DNA from: DASQPR01 sp035713725
Lineage (GTDB): Bacteria; Actinomycetota; Actinomycetes; Mycobacteriales; Micromonosporaceae
NCBI GenBank assembly: GCA_035713725.1
Contig: DASTMZ010000120.1
Location: 1-31,829, forward strand
DNA length: 31,829 nucleotides
Reading direction: 5' to 3'
In this document: positions 27,300-31,829 of the stretch, piece after piece
Layout: every line of letters begins with the position of its first letter
Numbering within the stretch: position 1 is the stretch's first letter
Translations under genes and position numbers: made by a program
The notes under the pieces: generated by a model
Database searches by the model: none
The model's input: the letters and a program-made list of their open reading frames with translations, nothing else
Told to the model about the DNA's origin: nothing

Positions 27300-28174
27300 C
27301 AAGCCTCGGGGTGCACCGCGTGGCCGCCGAACTGGTTGCGCAGCGCGGCGACCGCCTTCATCGCGGGCGAGTCGTCCTGCCGCGACGCGAACCGTGCGAA
27401 GAGCGACGCGGCGATCACGTTGAGCGGCACGGCCAGCCGGACGCCCTCGTCGACCGTCCAACGACCCTCGCCGGTGTCGTCCGCATAGCCACGAAGCTTC
27501 TCGAGCTCGGGATCCTCGTCGAGCGCCAGGTCGAGCAGGTCCAGCAACCATGACCGGATCACAGTGCCCTCGCGCCACGACTTGATGACCGCCGGCACGT
27601 TCGTCACGTACTCAGATGCGCGCAGCAGTTCGTATCCCTCGGCGTACGCGTGCATCAGCCCGTACTCGATGCCGTTGTGCACCATCTTTGCGTAGTGGCC
27701 CGCGCCCACGTCACCGGCGTGCGCGAAGCCGAACTCGCCGGCCGGCTTGAGTGCGTCGAAGATCGGCTGTGCCTTGGCCACGTTCTCCGCCGTGCCACCG
27801 ACCATCAGCGCGTACCCGTTGGCCAACCCCCACACGCCGCCCGACACGCCACAGTCGACGTATCCGATGCCGTGCTTGGCCAGCCGCCTGGCGCGCGGCG
27901 CATCGTCGGTGAACTTCGAGTTGCCACCGTCGATGATCAGATCACCCTTGGACATCAACGCGGCCACCGCGTCGATCGTCTCCTCGGTCACCTCGGCGGG
28001 CACCATGACCCAGACCACCCGCGGCGCGGCCAGCTTCGCAACCAGATCGTCCAGGCCGGTCGCGTCGCTGACATCCGGATTGCGGTCGTACCCGACGACC
28101 TCGTGGCCGGCGCGGCGCAAGCGCTCACGCATGTTGCCGCCCATCCGGCCGAGGCCGATGATCCCTAGCTGCAT
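27299..28174 (-). CDS. gnd: 6-phosphogluconate dehydrogenase, short (NAD-type)
   Basis: A 291-residue decarboxylating 6-phosphogluconate dehydrogenase of the short type common in actinobacteria, producing ribulose 5-phosphate in the pentose phosphate pathway. The Rossmann motif is GLGRMGGN (residues 7-14). Substrate-site motifs are DGGNSKF and GVSGGVWGLANGY, followed by KMVHNGIEYG with the catalytic lysine. The short length and lack of the C-terminal tail of the E. coli enzyme indicate the NAD-using subfamily; cofactor choice is inferred. ATG 28174 has GAGGAGG 5 bases upstream. It lies between dnaN and recF, as in other actinomycetes. Confidence 0.95.
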   Translation of the reverse strand: MQLGIIGLGRMGGNMRERLRRAGHEVVGYDRNPDVSDATGLDDLVAKLAAPRVVWVMVPAEVTEETIDAVAALMSKGDLIIDGGNSKFTDDAPRARRLAKHGIGYVDCGVSGGVWGLANGYALMVGGTAENVAKAQPIFDALKPAGEFGFAHAGDVGAGHYAKMVHNGIEYGLMHAYAEGYELLRASEYVTNVPAVIKSWREGTVIRSWLLDLLDLALDEDPELEKLRGYADDTGEGRWTVDEGVRLAVPLNVIAASLFARFASRQDDSPAMKAVAALRNQFGGHAVHPEA

Positions 28175-28280
28175 GGTGCCTCCTCGGGGCGGCGCCGAAC
28201 CGCCCGTTCATGTGCCGGTGATCGGCACGAGTCCACTGATCCGGCCGCGATCGGTGACGGATGCCGTGCTCGCCCGCGCA

Positions 28281-28317
28281 GCGCGACGGAACCGACCGGT
28301 CGACCGGCCGGTCGCGC
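28281..28317 (-). terminator. Nested hairpin after dnaN
   Basis: GCGCGAC at 28281-28287 pairs with GTCGCGC at 28311-28317, and inside it GACCGG pairs with CCGGTC. The structure lies 9 bases past the dnaN stop in the dnaN-gnd gap. No T-run is seen. Confidence 0.45.
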
Positions 28318-28325
28318 ACTGATCG

Positions 28326-29456
28326 TCAGGAGCCGACGCGGATCGGCATCATCAGATAGCGGTATCCGGAAATGATTTCACCGTCACTGTCGGCGGGGAG
28401 GATCATTGCCGGCTTCCGTGGATCGGTGAACGACAGCACCGCGTTCGGGGTGTCCAGCGCGGCCAAGCCGTCGAGAAGGTATTGCGGGTTGAAGGCGACC
28501 TGCATCTGGTCTCCGTCGTAGGTGACATCCATCGCCTCGCTGGCGCGCGCGTCGTCCGAGCCGCCCGCCTCGACGATCAAGCCGTCGTCGCTGAACCCGA
28601 GCCGGACCGGCGTATTGCGCTCGGCGACCAACGAGACGCGCTTGATGACCTCGGTGATTGCCCCGACCGGTACGCGAGCCTGCGCGGTGTGGTGGTCCGG
28701 GAACAGCGACCGCACCTTCGGATAGTCGCCGTCGAGCAGTCGACTGGTCGTGCGCCGGGTGCCGCCGGCGAACCCGACCATTCCCTCGCCGATGCCGCCG
28801 CGCGCGATCGCGATGGTGACCTGGCCGCCGAGTGCGCCGAGCGTCTTGGCGGTATCGGCAAGCGTTCGAGCCGGCACCAGCGCCTGCAGGCTGGCCTGCG
28901 GGTCGTCCGGTCGCCAGGTGATCTCGCGCAGCGCCAGCCGGTAGCGGTCGGTGGCCAGCAACGCGAGCGTCTCGCCGTCGATCTCCATGCGTACGCCGGT
29001 CATCAGCGGCAGCGTCTCGTCCCGCCCTGCGGCGATCGCGACCTGGCCGACCGCGGTGGCGAACAACGCCGCGTCCACTGTGCCCGCGGTCTCTGGCATG
29101 TCGGGCAACGTCGGATAGTCCTCGACCGGCATCGTCGGCAACGTGAACCGAGCGCTGGCACACACCAGCTCCAGGTGGCTGCCGACCGCGGCGACCTCGA
29201 CCGGCTTCGGCGGCAGCGCCTTCGTGATCTCGGCGAGCAGTCGCCCGGACACCAGCGCGGCACCGTCCGCGTCACCATGCACGTCGACCGCGACCTGGCT
29301 GGACACCTCGTAGTCGAAGCCGGAGACGTGCAGTTGACCGCCCGCGACCCGCAGCATCACACCGGCGAGCACCGGCACCGACGGGCGGGTGGGCAACGCC
29401 TTCGCGGTCCACGCGACCGCGTCGGCGAGCACGTCGTGCTCAACGCGAAACTTCAT
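28326..29456 (-). CDS. dnaN: DNA polymerase III beta clamp
   Basis: A 376-residue sliding clamp holding DNA polymerase on the template as a ring dimer. The N-terminus MKFRVEHDVLADAVAWTAKALP, central segments such as MPVEDYPTLP and LLATDRYRLALREI, and the C-terminal YRYLMMPIRVG are typical. ATG 29456 has GGAGGT a few bases upstream; the four-codon upstream start at 29468 is less likely. The gene lies across oriC from dnaA, on the same strand. Confidence 0.97.
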   Translation of the reverse strand: MKFRVEHDVLADAVAWTAKALPTRPSVPVLAGVMLRVAGGQLHVSGFDYEVSSQVAVDVHGDADGAALVSGRLLAEITKALPPKPVEVAAVGSHLELVCASARFTLPTMPVEDYPTLPDMPETAGTVDAALFATAVGQVAIAAGRDETLPLMTGVRMEIDGETLALLATDRYRLALREITWRPDDPQASLQALVPARTLADTAKTLGALGGQVTIAIARGGIGEGMVGFAGGTRRTTSRLLDGDYPKVRSLFPDHHTAQARVPVGAITEVIKRVSLVAERNTPVRLGFSDDGLIVEAGGSDDARASEAMDVTYDGDQMQVAFNPQYLLDGLAALDTPNAVLSFTDPRKPAMILPADSDGEIISGYRYLMMPIRVGS

Positions 29457-29589
29457 GGTGACCTCCACGAGGTGTCAACGGCCGGCCGCGCCACTGGGTG
29501 CGGGCGCCCAAGGAACTGTATGGCTCGGACGGCTTTTGCGCGAACGTCGATCGCACGAGCGAGGCAGTGCCGAGATGGATCTTCCGGTG

Positions 29590-29940
29590 ATGATTGGTTG
29601 TTTGTTTTCTTTTAAAGAGATTCAGTTCGTCGTCATCGGCATTGTGTCTTCTGTGGATGACAGTTATCTGGCCTGTTCACGCGGTCGCGGTTGTTAATCC
29701 GTCTTGTGGACGGCTGGTGGCCTGAACCGGCGAGTCGTCCACAGGCGGCCGCGCGTCCCCAGCACCAGTCGCTCGATCCACGGGTTATCCACTGGTTGAA
29801 CCCAGGGTTTCCCCAACGTCGTACACAGGTCATCGGACGGTCATCTGTGGCGGTACCCGATCGAGATCCACAGGTCGTCCACGGAGACGCGGACGGGTGC
29901 ACAGGTTGTCCCCAACCCTCATCCACAATCTGTGGACAAC
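29590..29940. other. Replication origin oriC
   Basis: The 488-bp gap between dnaA and dnaN is the usual actinobacterial origin site. It holds several DnaA-box-like 9-mers. TTGTCCACA is perfect on the minus strand at 29931-29939. TCATCCACA occurs at 29919-29927 and, on the minus strand, at 29652-29660. TTATCCACT is at 29785-29793, TCGTCCACA at 29735-29743, and several weaker matches lie between. An AT-rich run (about 29591-29625, with TTTGTTTTCTTTTAAAG) next to the boxes is the likely duplex-unwinding element. Confidence 0.9.
29591..29625. other. AT-rich element, probable DNA unwinding site
   Basis: The only long AT-rich run in the window, TGATTGGTTGTTTG followed by TTTTCTTTTAAAG, lies at the dnaN side of the DnaA boxes. 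Its role as the unwinding element is inferred from composition and position. Confidence 0.6.
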
Positions 29941-29944
29941 GCTG

Positions 29945-31690
29945 TCAGTGAGTTTGTTTGATCCGGTTGGTGAGTTCGGCTATTTGGTTATACAGCGACC
30001 GACGTTCGGACATCTGCAGCCGGATCTTCCGGTCGGCGTGCATCACAGTGGTGTGGTCGCGGCCGCCGAAGGCTTGCCCGATGCGCGGCAGTGACAGCTC
30101 GGTGAGCTCGCGACATAGGTACATGGCGACCTGGCGCGCGTTGACCAGCACCCGCGATCGTGAGTGACCGCGCAGGTCGTCGATGCTCACCCCGAAGTAT
30201 TCGGCGGTCGAAGCCATGATCTGGTCGGCCGTGATGTCCGGGCCGGAACCGTCCGGGATGAAGTCCCGCAGCACCTCCTCGGCCAGCGCGAGGGCGATCG
30301 GTGCACGCGTGAGGCTGGCAAACGCGGTGACTCGAATGAGCGCACCCTCGAGTTCACGGATCGAGTTCGCGATGCGTGAAGCGATGAACTCGAGCACATC
30401 CGGCGGTGCCGACAGGCGTTCCTGAGCCGCCTTCTTCTGCAGAATCGCGATGCGCGTCTCGAGATCCGGCGGCTGGATGTCGGCCAGCAACCCCCACTCG
30501 AATCGGGTACGCAGCCGATCCTCCAGTGTGGACAGTTGCTTGGGCGAGCGGTCCGACGTGATGACCAACTGCTTGTTCGCGTTGTGCAGGGTGTTGAACG
30601 TGTGGAAGAACTCCTCCTGGGTGCGCTCGGCCCGCTCCAGGAACTGGATGTCGTCGATCAGCAGGATGTCCACGTCGCGATACCGGCGCTGGAACGCCTG
30701 GGTCTTGTCGTCGCGCAATGAGTTGATGAAGTCGTTGGTGAACTCTTCGGTCGACACATAGCGCACGTAGCGCGCGTTGCCGAGGCCGGTGGCATAGTGC
30801 CCGATCGCGTGCAACAGATGCGTCTTGCCGAGTCCGGAGCCGCCGTAGATGAACAGCGGGTTGTAGGCCTTTGCCGGCGACTCCGCGACCGCGACCGAGG
30901 CGGCGTGTGCGAACCGGTTCGACGATCCGATGACGAACGTCTCGAACATGTACTTCGGGTTGAGCCGGTTGCCCTCGTTCGTTGCGGTCGGTGTCCGGCG
31001 ATCGTCCCGGCCGGTGCCGGCGCGGGGTGGTGGCACCGGCACGGTCTCGGGCATCGTGCCCGGCAGCGTGTCCTGCGTGCCGTTCGAGTCGATCGCGGCC
31101 GAACCGGCCGCGTTGTTCGCGACACCGGCGCCCGACCGCCCTCCGGCACGCTCGCCGGACCGCCCGCCGCCCGGGCGCTCCCCCGTCCTCGGCACCCGGA
31201 ATCCGCCATGCCATCCGGAGGCGTCCGGCGTCAAGCGGTCCACCGGGTGCTCGGCAACCGCACTGCCGCTGCGGCCGACCGGCCAGCCATCCGTGCTTGC
31301 CGTGTCGGGCGCCGGCGCGTCGAACAGCGTGTCCGCGATGCCGGCGAGTCCATCCTGGATGGTGGCGGTTCCGCCGGTCCCGTCGTTGGTGGCCGGGCCG
31401 CCACTGGTCGGCGCGCCGGACGGTCCGGACTCGGGCGGGCGTACCGTGACGGCGACCTGCACCGGTCGACCGAGCCGGCGGGACAGCGCGTCGGTGATGG
31501 CCGGCCGCAGCCGCGTCTCGATGATGTCGCGCGTGAAGGCGTCCGGTACGGAGATGAGCGCGGTGTCCTCGACCAGCGCGAAGAGCCTGGTCAGACGCAG
31601 GTACGCACGGTGCTGCGCGGAGGAGATACCCTCGGCGACCTCGTCGGTAGCAGACGTCCAGACTCCGGGTAGGTCGACCATGTCTGTCAT
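29945..31690 (-). CDS. dnaA: Chromosomal replication initiator DnaA
   Basis: A 581-residue AAA+ initiator that binds DnaA boxes and opens oriC. Domain I (residues about 1-100) contains VWTSATDEVAEGIS and VPDAFTRDIIE. Domain II is a long low-complexity linker of about 150 residues rich in Gly/Ala/Pro. Domain III starts near LNPKYMFETFVIGSSNRFAHA, with Walker A GGSGLGKTH and Walker B ILLIDDIQFL. Domain IV has the DNA-binding signature GGRDHTTVMHADRKI near the C-terminus. ATG 31690 has AAGGTGAGG about 9 bases upstream. The long linker is common in actinobacteria. DnaA boxes upstream of the gene suggest autoregulation. Confidence 0.98.
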   Translation of the reverse strand: MTDMVDLPGVWTSATDEVAEGISSAQHRAYLRLTRLFALVEDTALISVPDAFTRDIIETRLRPAITDALSRRLGRPVQVAVTVRPPESGPSGAPTSGGPATNDGTGGTATIQDGLAGIADTLFDAPAPDTASTDGWPVGRSGSAVAEHPVDRLTPDASGWHGGFRVPRTGERPGGGRSGERAGGRSGAGVANNAAGSAAIDSNGTQDTLPGTMPETVPVPPPRAGTGRDDRRTPTATNEGNRLNPKYMFETFVIGSSNRFAHAASVAVAESPAKAYNPLFIYGGSGLGKTHLLHAIGHYATGLGNARYVRYVSTEEFTNDFINSLRDDKTQAFQRRYRDVDILLIDDIQFLERAERTQEEFFHTFNTLHNANKQLVITSDRSPKQLSTLEDRLRTRFEWGLLADIQPPDLETRIAILQKKAAQERLSAPPDVLEFIASRIANSIRELEGALIRVTAFASLTRAPIALALAEEVLRDFIPDGSGPDITADQIMASTAEYFGVSIDDLRGHSRSRVLVNARQVAMYLCRELTELSLPRIGQAFGGRDHTTVMHADRKIRLQMSERRSLYNQIAELTNRIKQTH

Positions 31691-31733
31691 GTGCGGTGCC
31701 TCACCTTGTTAACCGGCGCTGACCAGCGAAGAT

Positions 31734-31753
31734 CCGTCCACAAGTTATCCACA
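31734..31753. promoter_or_regulatory. DnaA boxes upstream of dnaA
   Basis: TTATCCACA at 31745-31753 is a perfect consensus DnaA box, and CCGTCCACA at 31734-31742 is a near match directly beside it. They lie 44 to 63 bases upstream of the dnaA start, in the region that should carry the dnaA promoter, which suggests autoregulation by DnaA. A TTGACA at 31778-31783 on the plus strand could belong to a divergent gene beyond the window, but no good -10 is visible. Confidence 0.65.
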
Positions 31754-31829
31754 CCCTGTGTATCGGCATGATCTCCGTTGACACGCGCCGCCCACCCCCG
31801 CGCATCATGGCTCAGCAGGCCATATGGCC

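Noticed and set aside
27300..27578. N-terminal extension of recF into gnd
   Set aside because: It would overlap gnd for 280 bp; the standard RecF N-terminus starts at 27299.

Overview
The window is a GC-rich actinobacterial chromosome segment centred on the replication origin region. The diagnostic block is, reading leftward on the minus strand from the right edge: dnaA, oriC, dnaN, gnd (6-phosphogluconate dehydrogenase), recF, a DUF721/DciA-type gene, gyrB, gyrA, a DUF3566 membrane protein, tRNA-Ile(GAT), a DLW-39-type microprotein and tRNA-Ala(TGC). This order, the high GC content, frequent GTG/TTG starts and the GyrA-site intein all point to a high-GC actinomycete. I cannot name the genus from the sequence.

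Region by region. 1-8.6 kb is a mixed housekeeping/accessory stretch: the tail of prolyl-tRNA synthetase, an AlkZ/YcaQ-like winged-helix protein, a YbaK-type aminoacyl-tRNA deacylase, a DUF6886 protein, a large secreted FG-GAP/VCBS repeat protein, a short phosphotransferase, a second YcaQ-family protein (QID motif) and a GNAT acetyltransferase. 8.6-11.8 kb holds two serine hydrolases of the beta-lactamase/esterase fold around a small membrane protein and a probable lipoprotein. 12.0-16.15 kb is a decayed integrative element. It contains an intact orphan PD-(D/E)xK nuclease with a TTG start, a frameshifted serine recombinase, an unrecognised 125-residue protein and a broken tyrosine integrase whose 3' end abuts the 3' end of tRNA-Ala. 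16.15-31.8 kb is the conserved origin block. It is interrupted by an oppositely oriented pair (unknown protein plus beta-carbonic anhydrase) between gyrB and the DUF721 gene.

How the genes work together. DnaA acts on boxes in the dnaA-dnaN gap and upstream of its own gene. DnaN (clamp), RecF (gap repair), the DUF721/DciA-like protein and both gyrase subunits are replication-linked. dnaN-gnd-recF-DUF721 read in one direction with overlapping junctions from gnd onward. gyrB and gyrA are separated by a 193-bp leader with a 14-bp-stem hairpin and short repeats. gyrA carries a 447-residue intein inserted directly after the catalytic tyrosine, so active gyrase requires protein splicing.

The most novel-looking items are the orphan nuclease in the decayed tRNA-Ala island (a candidate anti-phage effector), micro-duplications in the endonuclease domain of the GyrA intein, and the structured gyrB-gyrA intergenic region.
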